34,819 bases of DNA, from the NCBI GenBank assembly GCA_021199635.1, contig JAJQHS010000047.1:1-34819 (forward strand), written 5' to 3'. This document shows, in pieces, positions 8,307 to 17,444 of this stretch. How positions within the stretch are numbered: position 1 is the first letter of the stretch; each line of letters starts with the position of its first letter. The stretch is from Bacillota bacterium (GTDB lineage Bacteria > Bacillota > Clostridia > Oscillospirales > Oscillospiraceae). Below the pieces are notes generated by a model that ran no database searches, had not been told where the DNA came from, and worked only from the letters and a program-made list of their open reading frames with translations. The position numbers were made by a program, and so were the translations under genes.

Positions 8307-11300
8307 TCACTCGATCAGGATCAGGTCGAACGTGCCCGTATTGTAGGCGGTGGAGCCGACCTTGGTCAGGCTGTAGCTGCTCAGGTCGAACGCGTACAGG
8401 CCGCAGCCATCGTACCAGTCCTCGCCGTAGAGGTAAACCTGGTTGGTCAGCTTGCTGTACGTCAGCGCCAGCTTGCCGCCGCCAAAGTAGAAGATGGACT
8501 GTACCCATGCCAGCTGGCTGACATTGGCGTTGGGATCCATACTCAGTCTCTGTCCGTAGATGTAATCCACGTAGGAATCATACACCACGATGTAATCCTC
8601 CTCGATGAACACAAACGCCTGGGGCGCGGGAATGTTCTCGCTGATCACGCCCACCTGCTCAGCCGCGCCGGTATCCGGGTCGATCTCACAGATGGCGTAG
8701 CCGTAATAGGTGTCAGTCCAGTCATCCTCCGGATAGTAGATGTATTCAAAATAGACCACCATGGCGTACAGCTTATTATTGAACACATTCACCGTCAGGT
8801 CCATGACAGTGGCACTCGGCAGGTCAGTCACGCTGTCCAGGATGGAGCTTTCGCTCTGGGTGACGCCGGTGATCTCGCCGTCCACATACTGGTAGGACCA
8901 CAGGTAGCCGTCGGCATCCACGCTATAGATGGTGGAATCCTCGGCGCTGTAGGCGGAGTACTCCATCTCCGGCATGGTGTCGGGATAGGCGACGCTGGTG
9001 TTCACCGTGCCCGGCTCCATCATGGGGGAAATGTCAAATCCGGTGCCATACATGGCATAGAACACCACGCTGTCATCCAGGACGGTGACACTGCAGGTGC
9101 CGGTGACATCGCCATAGGACACGGTGATGACCGTGCTGCCCTTGCTGACCGCAGTCACCAGGCCTGTGCTGTCCACCGTGGCGACACTCTCATCGGAGGA
9201 GGTGTAGGTGAAGGTGGCATCCGCGGGCGCGCTGACGCTGACAGGCATCAGGCTGGCAGTGAGCTGGAGGGTATCCCCAACGCTCAAAGCGGCCTGGGTG
9301 CTGCTCAGGGCAACGCCGATGGGCGTGTACTCCCCAACAGTCATTTCCTTATCCGGCACGGAGTACAGGGCAGTCACCTGGCAGCCGGCGGCGCCGATGG
9401 TGCCCAGCTTGGTGACGGAGCCGTCGTCAGTGTTCACCAGCAGGAAGTCCATGGTGTAGGCCCAGGTCCAGCTATCATAGCCGCACTGTGCCCAGTAGAG
9501 GTTGCCGGTGTCATAGTCGAACGCCAGTGACTGGTACTGGTTGGCATCATAGCCGGTGTAGCCCACATAGGTCAGCTCTGCGGTGGTCTTATCCACGGTG
9601 TACAGGCAGCCATATGCATCGATGGCATACAGGATGCCGTCCTCGGAGCAGGCCAGGGCGTAGAGATTGGCCTCGGACTGGGCTACGGTGTAGTAAGCGC
9701 CGGTTTCCGTATCGATCATGTACAGGTAGCTGTCAGCATCGGAGTTGGCGCCGCCCGCCTGACCCACGGCGTACAAGGTGCCGGTGGAGTAGTCGAACGC
9801 CATCTCGAAGAAGGAAGGATAGTCGTTGGCATCCATGCTCCATTCGATCTCGAAGGTCTCGGCGTCGATCTTCATCAGAGCGTAGTCCCAGCCATCCTCA
9901 TCCAGGCCATAGGCGTAGATGCTGCCATCGTAATACTCGCCCGCGTAGACGGTATAGCTGGTGTATGCCAGAGCCTCGCCGCTGCTCAGGTCGTAGTCCG
10001 TGAAGGAGCCCCAGAAGTAGCCGTTGGACGTGCTCTGGTCATACAGGACATAGCCGTTCAGCGCGCCGGCGGAAGCGACCACCGTAATCTCGATCGTTAC
10101 CTCAAAGTCGCCCAGGACGCCGGTGGCCGTGGTAGTGCCCGCGGACAGGCCGGTGACCAGGTTATCCTCGATGGAGGCGATCTCCGGATCAGCAACCGTC
10201 CAGGTCATGTTCCGGTCGGTAGCGTTATAGGGCAGGATCTGCACAGGCACCGCAACGCTCATGCCTTCCAGCACGGTTACGCTATCCGCCGTCAGGGATA
10301 CATCCGTCACATCCACGTAGTCCAGCTCCGGCAGGATGCTCTCATCCGGCACGCAGTGCAGGCCGATGATCTCAATGGAGCCGTACGTATCCGCGTCAAA
10401 CATGCCCAGATCCAGTGCGGCGCCGGTAGCGGTATCCACATAGTAGATGCCGTACAGACCCGCCCAGTACAGCTCGCCTGTGCTGTGGTCGAAGGTCATG
10501 CTCTGAATGAAGGAGTAGACGCTGGCGCCGGTCAGGCCGATCTCGGTGCCGTAGTGCTCCTCCAGGTCGTAGGTGCAGAGGAAGCCATTGGTGGTAATGT
10601 AGTAGATGGTGCCGTCCAGGCTCACCGCCAGGACGACCGCCTCACCATAGTAGCTGTCCTCCAGGTACTCCCAGCTCAGCATGTCGATCCAGCCGGTCAG
10701 CAGGTCCACAGTGCACAGGTAGGAGTAGCCGTAGAGATCCTGAGCAACGGCGTACATAAAGCCGGTGGAATAGTCGTAGGACATGTCGATGATGGTGTAG
10801 CTTTCGTCGAACGCGCCCCGTTCATCCCTGGGCTGCAGCTCGCCGATCTTGGTCATGGAGTAGCCGTCGGACGGGTCGATGCGGTAGAACACGCCCACTG
10901 CATCGTAAGCGTACAGGTAGCCATCATAGTACTCAGCCGCGGTGATGTCCGTGAAGTTATAATCGGTGAGTGCCTCGTAGCTGTCCAGATCGTTGGCAGG
11001 GAAGGTGGTCCACTGGTAATACAGGTTATCCGAGATCACGTAGCCGGTGAGCTGGGAGGTGGGATTGACCACCGTCACCACGCACTGGGCGCTGACGCCG
11101 GAAGCCTCCTCCGTGACGGTGATCACGGCCTGGCCCACGCCAGTGGCGGTGACCTTGCCGACCCCGTCCACAGTTGCCACAGCTTCATCCGAGGAGCTCC
11201 AGCTCAGGTTGACATTGTCGGCATACCAGGGGGTGAGGATGGCCGTCAGGGTGGCGGAACCGCCCTCCAGCAGGGATACGCTGGTGGGATCCAGGGACAA

Positions 11301-14300
11301 GTCGGTCAGTTCCTCCGCCTCGGGGATGGTAAAGTCGCCGCGATTCTCCAGCTTCAGCAGGCCAACGATCTCCGCGTTGCCCTCGATGGTGCCGAGCACC
11401 GTCAGGTTGACCGTGGAATCCTCATTGACCTCCAGCCGCACCAGGCCGCCGAAGCGTCCGTAGTAGCTGCTGTAGCTGTAGGCAGCCCAATACAGGCAGC
11501 CGTCCTCGGCGTTATAGACCATGGACTGGGCATAGCTGAAGCCAGTGCCGCTCAGGCCGGTCTGCGCCTTGAAGTCAGTGGTCAGGTTCACGTTCAGGTA
11601 ATTGTCGCTGGTGGAGGTCGTCCACTTGCCGGTCTCCTTATCCATGGTGCGCAGGAGGCCGCCGGTGGTGATGCCGTACAGCGTGCCCTCATCATCGCAC
11701 GCAAGGGCGGTCGCAATGGTGGTGACGTAGCCGGTGCTGACCTTAGTGGTTTCTCCGGTCAGCGGGTCGATGCTGTACAGGGCGTACTGGCTGGAGCTGT
11801 AGGCGTAGAGCAGCCCGGTAGTGGGATCGAAGGTCATGCAGCGGATGGAGAAGCCGATGTCGGCGATCCAGGTCCACTCATCCCACAGCCCCGGGGTGAT
11901 GGCATACAGCTGGTTATCGGCAGCCACCGCGAAGATGGTGCCATCCGCGTAAGCCGCAGCGGTAATGGCATAGTCGATGTAATACTCGCTGTCCAGGACA
12001 GTGGTCTGGAAGTTCTCCTCGTCCGTGCTCATGGACACCCAGCCGAACAGAGTATCGTCATAAATCAGCTGATCGTTCACCCGGAAGCCGTAGAGCAGGC
12101 TGGTATCCAGCACAGGCAGGTTGTCCGTGGTGGTGATCTGGTAGGAGGACTCGTTCATAGCGTAGTCGCCCAGGATCACATAGAAGGTGTTGCCAAACCC
12201 GGTGATGTCATAGCTGGCCGTTACGGCGTCGCCCTGATTCTCCGGCTGGTCCACAGCGTACTGCGCCAGGATGCTGCCGGATCTGGTCACGAAGTTCACA
12301 GCCGCCACATCCACATTGTCGCCGTAGGTGATGGTCAGGGTCTGGGTGCCATCCTCGTTGATGGTGATGACCGCGGACTCCATATCCAGCCAGGGCGCCT
12401 CCAGGTCTACGGTGATGGTTTCCTCCCAGATGTCCGGCTCCGTGGAGTCGGCGGTGAGGTAAGCCGCCACGGTCATGGTGACCTTGGTGTTGTTGGCCAG
12501 GGTATCGCCGTTGGCGTCGGTAAAGGCCCAGGGCGTATAGCTGTCAAAGCCCCAGCTGTACACATACGGCAGGCAGATGCCGTAATAGGAATAGTAGAAG
12601 GACTTCTCCACATACTCCGCCGCGTTGTACGTATACTCCGTGCCGTCCTCCCCTGTGAAGGTGAAGGTCACAAGCTCGGCGTTCCGCAGCATGGACACGT
12701 AGATGTCACTGATGTAATCCGCATAGCCGTCGCCGTTGGGGGAGACAGAGATGTGGGAGCGGTCGATCTCGTCCTCGGTGAAGTAGGGGTTGTCGCCGGG
12801 CACCCAGTAATCGTCATAGCCTGCGTAGTTCGTCCACAGGATGTTGTAATACTGGCTGGCGTTGGCGGCCAGGTCCTCTTCGGACATGTAGTAGTAGCCG
12901 CCGTCAATGATCGGGGCATCCTCCCAGTCGCCGTAGAAGGCCAGGTAGGGCAGGCTCAGGCTCACGCCATCGCCGCTGACCGGGGTCAGGACGGTGAAGC
13001 CTTCCACATAAATGCCGTTGGCGAAATGGGTATCCATGTATTCCTTGCCCGCATCGGAAACCTGCACAGTGACGGTCACCGTGGCGGTCTCACCGGCTGC
13101 AATGCGCACAGTCTGGGCGGTCAGGTCAATGTCATTGTTGCCCACCAGGGCATCCAGATAAGCCTGCACGTCCGCCGTTTCCACACCGTCGTTGCCGGTC
13201 AGGTCGTAGCGGAACAGCTCGCTCTCGGGGATGCTGTCCAGGGTCAGGTAGGCCAGGCGGGCATCGTGGGAGTGAACCGCACCATTCTCGTCATAGTCGT
13301 AGGTGTAGATCACAGCAGAGCCGCTGGTAACGGTGGTGGCGTCCAGGTTCACCGGCGTGGAGGACATGTACTCTACGCCATCGGTTTCCGTGTAGCCTTC
13401 CGTCTGCACAGAGGTGCTGATGTTGTAGTAAAGGTTCGTATTGCCGAAGTTTACCACATCGAACGTGTAGGTGTAGCTGCCGGTCTTGGCGTCATCATCG
13501 CCCACCTCCGCCTGGGGCTCGGAGGTACCGGCCACCTGGAGGTAGGCAGTGGTGGAGATGGCGGCAGCGGCGTTGGCCAGGCCGGAGCCCTGCTGACGGG
13601 GAGAATAATAGGTGCTCTCGTCATAGGACAAGGGGGTGGCCGTGCTGAGCAGGATCGCCGTGACCATGCTCTGCACCTCGGAATCGGTCAGGTCGGGCTG
13701 GGTTTCCTTGACATACTGCTCCAGCAGCGCGGAGATACCGGCCACCTGGGGAGAAGCCATGGAAGTGCCGCTCATCAGGCCGTAGGTGCCGCCGTCCAGC
13801 GTGGAGTAAATGTCGCCGCCAGGCGCGGTGATGTCCGGCTCGATGGCCAGGCTGGTGGTAGTGCCCCAGGAGGAGAACGCGTTCATCTGGTAGCCCAGCG
13901 GGTTCTCCACCAGTGCGTCGCTGTCGGACACGTAGATCTGGGGAACGGTCCCCGCTTCCGCGGCAGCCTCCGCCACGGACACCAGGTATTCACCGGCGCT
14001 CTTGGTGATGGTCGCGAAGGGGATCGTCGCCGTGGTATCGGACAGGTCGGCAACGAAATTCTCGTTGTAGGTCACATTGTCGTACACCAGGCAGGCAATG
14101 GCACCGGCTTCCTCAGCCAGCTCGCACTTGCTGGCGAAGGTGGTCACGCCACGGGAAACCACGGCGATCTTGCCCTCCACATCCGCGTTGAGGAAATCCT
14201 CCAGGGTCTGGCCCATGTTGTCCACAACCGCGAATTCGTAGGTACCGCCGTACAGGGTAGAAATGGCATCGTTCCCGCCGCTCTGCCCCTCGGTGTAGAA

Positions 14301-15767
14301 CAGCTTGGTGCCGTCGGACTCGATATAGTAGTCCACAATGCCGCAGTTCTCCACGCTGGCCACGCTGATGGCGTTGGCATAGGTGGACGGGGAGGAAACC
14401 ACGCCGTTATCCGGGTTGCTGGTGGTGGTGCTCTCCGTGCCGGTCAGGTTGCCGGAGCCGACGGTAGCCGCGTTGCCCGCGGCAACAGCCAGGACGGTAT
14501 TCGTTTCCGCGATCCGGGCATAGACGGCATCCTCAGCGGCGTCTCCGGAGACGGAGAAGCCGGCGCTGGAGCCAAGGCTCATGTTCACCACGTCCGCACC
14601 CAGCATCAGCGCATCCTCCAGCGCGGCCAGGATATCCTCGGTGTACGCGCCGCCATTGGCGCCGAACACCTTCATGATGTACAGCTGCGCATCCGGCGCA
14701 ACGCCCACCACGTCGGAGCCTTCCACGGCGTTGGCAGCGGTAATACCCGCCACGTGGGTGCCATGGTCGCCCTGGGAATCGTAATCATGGGTGATGTTCA
14801 GATCGTCGTCGCAATAGTTGAAGCCGAAGGCGATCTTGGTGCTGTAATAGACATCGTCCACCGTCAGCCCCTCATAGCGGGAGGTGGCGTTCAGGGAGTC
14901 CAGCACTGCTGCGACGGTATCGGCATCGGCGGAGGTTTCCACATCCTCGGCCAGCGCCGCGAAATTGGGATGGTCCGTATCCAGGCCGGTATCAATGATG
15001 GCGATAGTAATGCCCTCGCCGGTATAGCCCAGGTCCCAGGCATCGCTCTTGCCGATCATGGTGCCGGAGGAGTAGCTCAAGGTGTCGCTGGTATCGGTGG
15101 AATCCAGCGCCTCATACTGCCGCTGCAGATACACCTTCTCCACGCAGGAGAGTGCCTCGATCTGGCTGATGGTGCCGTAGGGGACCTCCGCCGCCACGCC
15201 GTTAATCAGCCAGGTGTAGCTGTAGGCCACGGACAGGCTCTCCCCGCCCAGGACCTCGCTCTCGATCTGCGCGATGGCAGATGCCTGCGCCTTTTCCAGC
15301 ATGTTGATCTTATAGGTGGTCAGGACACTGCCCAGCTTCGCATCACTGTTGCCCTCGATGACGCAGTCGCCGCAGAACTCGATGATGACCTTGACCATAT
15401 CCTCGTCCGCGTAGGGCTGTGCCTCGGTCAGGGCGTTGTCCGTCGTGCCGCCGGTGGTCAGGTCCACATCGATCTCGCTGCGGTCGACCTCCTGGATGGC
15501 GGCGCTGGCGGTGGTTTCGCCGCTTACCGGCTCCAGGTCCGCGTCGTAGGCGTCCTCACCGTTGATGACGCCGGTGCTGTCCGCCGCGGCGGTAGAAGCA
15601 TCCTGGGTGCTGTCCGCTGTCTTATCCGCGGAAGCAATGTTGCTGTCGGCGGCAGAGGTGCCGCTGACGGAGCCCGTTTCCACAGCGCTTACCGAAGCGC
15701 CGGCCATCAGGGAAGACATTGCCAGCGTGACAGCCAAAACAATCGCTAAAAACCGTTTTACTTTCAT
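8307..15767 (-). CDS. Giant secreted S8 (subtilisin-like, lactocepin-type) serine protease with PA insert, propeller-like blocks and Big_2 domains
   Basis: 2486 aa with a signal peptide (MKVKRFLAIVLAVTLAMSSLMAGASVSA). Catalytic Asp in IAIIDTGLDTDHPNF, His in GDHGTHVAGI, Ser in LMSGTSMASPQVAGISALLEQ. Also ISVSPNGDGYADY, and three Ig-like Big_2 domains containing VATVD or a similar motif. Confidence 0.95.
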   Translation of the reverse strand: MKVKRFLAIVLAVTLAMSSLMAGASVSAVETGSVSGTSAADSNIASADKTADSTQDASTAAADSTGVINGEDAYDADLEPVSGETTASAAIQEVDRSEIDVDLTTGGTTDNALTEAQPYADEDMVKVIIEFCGDCVIEGNSDAKLGSVLTTYKINMLEKAQASAIAQIESEVLGGESLSVAYSYTWLINGVAAEVPYGTISQIEALSCVEKVYLQRQYEALDSTDTSDTLSYSSGTMIGKSDAWDLGYTGEGITIAIIDTGLDTDHPNFAALAEDVETSADADTVAAVLDSLNATSRYEGLTVDDVYYSTKIAFGFNYCDDDLNITHDYDSQGDHGTHVAGITAANAVEGSDVVGVAPDAQLYIMKVFGANGGAYTEDILAALEDALMLGADVVNMSLGSSAGFSVSGDAAEDAVYARIAETNTVLAVAAGNAATVGSGNLTGTESTTTSNPDNGVVSSPSTYANAISVASVENCGIVDYYIESDGTKLFYTEGQSGGNDAISTLYGGTYEFAVVDNMGQTLEDFLNADVEGKIAVVSRGVTTFASKCELAEEAGAIACLVYDNVTYNENFVADLSDTTATIPFATITKSAGEYLVSVAEAAAEAGTVPQIYVSDSDALVENPLGYQMNAFSSWGTTTSLAIEPDITAPGGDIYSTLDGGTYGLMSGTSMASPQVAGISALLEQYVKETQPDLTDSEVQSMVTAILLSTATPLSYDESTYYSPRQQGSGLANAAAAISTTAYLQVAGTSEPQAEVGDDDAKTGSYTYTFDVVNFGNTNLYYNISTSVQTEGYTETDGVEYMSSTPVNLDATTVTSGSAVIYTYDYDENGAVHSHDARLAYLTLDSIPESELFRYDLTGNDGVETADVQAYLDALVGNNDIDLTAQTVRIAAGETATVTVTVQVSDAGKEYMDTHFANGIYVEGFTVLTPVSGDGVSLSLPYLAFYGDWEDAPIIDGGYYYMSEEDLAANASQYYNILWTNYAGYDDYWVPGDNPYFTEDEIDRSHISVSPNGDGYADYISDIYVSMLRNAELVTFTFTGEDGTEYTYNAAEYVEKSFYYSYYGICLPYVYSWGFDSYTPWAFTDANGDTLANNTKVTMTVAAYLTADSTEPDIWEETITVDLEAPWLDMESAVITINEDGTQTLTITYGDNVDVAAVNFVTRSGSILAQYAVDQPENQGDAVTASYDITGFGNTFYVILGDYAMNESSYQITTTDNLPVLDTSLLYGFRVNDQLIYDDTLFGWVSMSTDEENFQTTVLDSEYYIDYAITAAAYADGTIFAVAADNQLYAITPGLWDEWTWIADIGFSIRCMTFDPTTGLLYAYSSSQYALYSIDPLTGETTKVSTGYVTTIATALACDDEGTLYGITTGGLLRTMDKETGKWTTSTSDNYLNVNLTTDFKAQTGLSGTGFSYAQSMVYNAEDGCLYWAAYSYSSYYGRFGGLVRLEVNEDSTVNLTVLGTIEGNAEIVGLLKLENRGDFTIPEAEELTDLSLDPTSVSLLEGGSATLTAILTPWYADNVNLSWSSSDEAVATVDGVGKVTATGVGQAVITVTEEASGVSAQCVVTVVNPTSQLTGYVISDNLYYQWTTFPANDLDSYEALTDYNFTDITAAEYYDGYLYAYDAVGVFYRIDPSDGYSMTKIGELQPRDERGAFDESYTIIDMSYDYSTGFMYAVAQDLYGYSYLCTVDLLTGWIDMLSWEYLEDSYYGEAVVLAVSLDGTIYYITTNGFLCTYDLEEHYGTEIGLTGASVYSFIQSMTFDHSTGELYWAGLYGIYYVDTATGAALDLGMFDADTYGSIEIIGLHCVPDESILPELDYVDVTDVSLTADSVTVLEGMSVAVPVQILPYNATDRNMTWTVADPEIASIEDNLVTGLSAGTTTATGVLGDFEVTIEITVVASAGALNGYVLYDQSTSNGYFWGSFTDYDLSSGEALAYTSYTVYAGEYYDGSIYAYGLDEDGWDYALMKIDAETFEIEWSMDANDYPSFFEMAFDYSTGTLYAVGQAGGANSDADSYLYMIDTETGAYYTVAQSEANLYALACSEDGILYAIDAYGCLYTVDKTTAELTYVGYTGYDANQYQSLAFDYDTGNLYWAQCGYDSWTWAYTMDFLLVNTDDGSVTKLGTIGAAGCQVTALYSVPDKEMTVGEYTPIGVALSSTQAALSVGDTLQLTASLMPVSVSAPADATFTYTSSDESVATVDSTGLVTAVSKGSTVITVSYGDVTGTCSVTVLDDSVVFYAMYGTGFDISPMMEPGTVNTSVAYPDTMPEMEYSAYSAEDSTIYSVDADGYLWSYQYVDGEITGVTQSESSILDSVTDLPSATVMDLTVNVFNNKLYAMVVYFEYIYYPEDDWTDTYYGYAICEIDPDTGAAEQVGVISENIPAPQAFVFIEEDYIVVYDSYVDYIYGQRLSMDPNANVSQLAWVQSIFYFGGGKLALTYSKLTNQVYLYGEDWYDGCGLYAFDLSSYSLTKVGSTAYNTGTFDLILIE

Positions 15768-15783
15768 ACTCGATCTCCCCTCC

Positions 15784-17211
15784 TTACCGCTTTTCCCGCT
15801 TGGCCTTCATGACGACCAAGCAGCAGACGGCTGCTGCCGCTGCCAGTGCGACCAGGGACACGGCAACGATCGGCGTGGTATCACCGGTCTTGTCAGAGGT
15901 GCCGCTGAGCACCAGGCTCCCGATCGCCGTCAGCAGCGCGCTCAACGCGGCGTCGATCTCCTCCTGGGTGGCATCCGTGTCCTCCAGGACGGCCAGTGCG
16001 GCGGTCTGGGCTTCCTTCAGGGCGGCCCAAGTGTCCTCCGTGTAGCTGCTCTCCTCCAGCGTCAGGCTGGATTCGTAGGCGGCCTGAAGCGCGTCCTTAT
16101 TGGTCTGGGCGGCGGTTTCCTTCTCGGTCAGGCCCTGAAGCGCCGCGATCAGCGCTTCCAGGGCGGCGTCTACCTCCTCCTGGGTGGCATCCGCGTCCTC
16201 CAGCACAGCCAGAGCGGCCTCCTGCGCCTCCACCAACGTGGCCCAGGTGTCCTCCGTGTAGGATTCCTCATCCAGCTTCAGGCTGTTTTCATAGACTGTC
16301 AGGAGCGCGTCTTTGTTGACGGTGTCGCCGGCATTCTCCGCCTCCTCAAGGCCATTGATGGCGTTCAGCAGGGCAAGCCAGGCGGCGTCTACCTCCTCCT
16401 GAGTGGCATCCGCATCCTCCAGCACAGCCAGAGCGGCCTCCTGCGCGGCGACCAGCGCTGCCCAGCTGTCCGCGGTGTAATCGTCCTGCGTCAGCAGCAG
16501 GCTGGCGCTGTAGAGCGATTGCAGGGCGGTCTTGTCCACCTCAGCGGCGGTGTCCGCCAGGACCAGGCCGGCGATGGCATCCGCCAGCACAGCCAGGGCG
16601 CTGTCGATCTGCGCCTGGGTAGCCCAATCGTCCTCCAGCACGGCCAGCGCGGCCTCCTGCGCGGCGACCAGCGCCGCCCAGCTGTCGGAGGTGTAGGCGC
16701 TCTCGCTCAGCTTCAGGCTGGCGTCGTACAGAGCCTGCAGGGCGGACTTATCCGTCTTCTCCCGGTTGCTGGGATCCGCCAGAGTCATCACGTTGTTGTC
16801 CGCGTCGCGCACGTCGCCGGACAGGTGGAATGTATCCTCCGTGATCTCCGCGCCGTCCGCCAGGACAAAGCCCATGGTAAACAATGTGCCCTGCGCAGCC
16901 TCGGCGGAGATCCAGCTGATCTTCACCGTGCCCTGCTCGGACGCATTGACTGAGTACATATCCACAGAATCCGCCGCTTTGATATCCTCCTCCGTGATCG
17001 TCACTGCCTCTGCGTCGTAGGTGATGGTCACGACTCCGTCGGTCACCGCCGTCAGGGCGGTCAACTCCACGCAGATCCCATCGCCTGTGTCATCCACAGT
17101 CAGGCAGACGTCGTAAGGATAGGCCAGATCGTCGCTTTCGGCCGCGAAGGCGGACACCGGCAGCATCAGGCACAAGGTCAAAGACAGCAGCACTGCTATG
17201 ATCTTCCTCAT
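15784..17211 (-). CDS. Secreted surface protein: cohesin-like N-terminal domain, four FIVAR-type repeats, C-terminal TM sorting-like signal
   Basis: 475 aa. Signal peptide MRKIIAVLLSLTLCLMLPVSAFA, then a beta-rich region (VDMYSVNASEQGTVKISWISAEAAQGTLFTMGFVLADG) resembling cohesin/dockerin-I-type domains. Four ~72-aa repeats follow. The tail is DKTGDTTPIVAVSLVALAAAAAVCCLVVMKAKREKR. Confidence 0.85.
   Translation of the reverse strand: MRKIIAVLLSLTLCLMLPVSAFAAESDDLAYPYDVCLTVDDTGDGICVELTALTAVTDGVVTITYDAEAVTITEEDIKAADSVDMYSVNASEQGTVKISWISAEAAQGTLFTMGFVLADGAEITEDTFHLSGDVRDADNNVMTLADPSNREKTDKSALQALYDASLKLSESAYTSDSWAALVAAQEAALAVLEDDWATQAQIDSALAVLADAIAGLVLADTAAEVDKTALQSLYSASLLLTQDDYTADSWAALVAAQEAALAVLEDADATQEEVDAAWLALLNAINGLEEAENAGDTVNKDALLTVYENSLKLDEESYTEDTWATLVEAQEAALAVLEDADATQEEVDAALEALIAALQGLTEKETAAQTNKDALQAAYESSLTLEESSYTEDTWAALKEAQTAALAVLEDTDATQEEIDAALSALLTAIGSLVLSGTSDKTGDTTPIVAVSLVALAAAAAVCCLVVMKAKREKR
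15901..16752 (-). repeat. Four tandem ~216-219 bp coding repeats (FIVAR-type modules)
   Basis: Repeat starts in the protein at residues 154, 226, 299 and 371 (periods 72, 73, 72 aa). The shared core is SWAALVAAQEAALAVLEDADATQEEVDAAL. Confidence 0.9.
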
Positions 17212-17230
17212 ATGTTGTTCTCCTTCCCTT

Positions 17231-17253
17231 GCAGGGCATCCAACGCACCCTGC
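17231..17253 (-). promoter_or_regulatory. Leader hairpin directly upstream of the ribosome-binding site
   Basis: gcagggcatccaacgcaccctgc: 6-bp stem GCAGGG/CCCTGC with an 11-nt loop, next to the RBS-like GGAAGGAGA. Confidence 0.45.
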
Positions 17254-17335
17254 ATGTAATATTGATCCGGTCTGTCCAAATTTCTGCTTGGTCGGTGGTC
17301 AACGGAAAAATGGGCAGAAAACCCTAATCGTACAA

Positions 17336-17364
17336 AATGTACCGCTTTCTTTCGTAAAAGTCAA
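17336..17364 (-). promoter_or_regulatory. Sigma-A-type promoter for the surface-protein/protease operon
   Basis: Minus strand TTGACT (17364..17359), 17-nt spacer, TACATT (17341..17336), giving a roughly 120-nt leader. Confidence 0.65.
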
Positions 17365-17396
17365 TTCGTCTTCCGAAAATAAACACTTGTTTTTTT

Positions 17397-17429
17397 AAAA
17401 AAACGCCCGGCCTGCATTTACAGGCCGGG
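17397..17429 (-). terminator. Intrinsic terminator of the pectin-utilisation operon
   Basis: Perfect 9-bp stem CCCGGCCTG/CAGGCCGGG (17406-17414 / 17421-17429), 6-nt loop, followed on the minus strand by CGTTTTTTT. Confidence 0.92.
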
Positions 17430-17444
17430 TGTGACGGGAAAATG

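Noticed and set aside
10356-15749. 1797-aa plus-strand ORF antisense to the S8 protease
   Set aside because: Its triplets are in exact codon register with the protease. Antisense stops would require TTA, CTA or TCA sense codons, which this GC-rich gene avoids. The translation is low-complexity G/V/H/Q/D-rich with no domain logic.
15901-16752. Possible CRISPR-like or satellite array because of regular repetition
   Set aside because: Units are ~216-219 bp, in frame, and encode repeated FIVAR-type modules. There are no short direct repeats with unique spacers.
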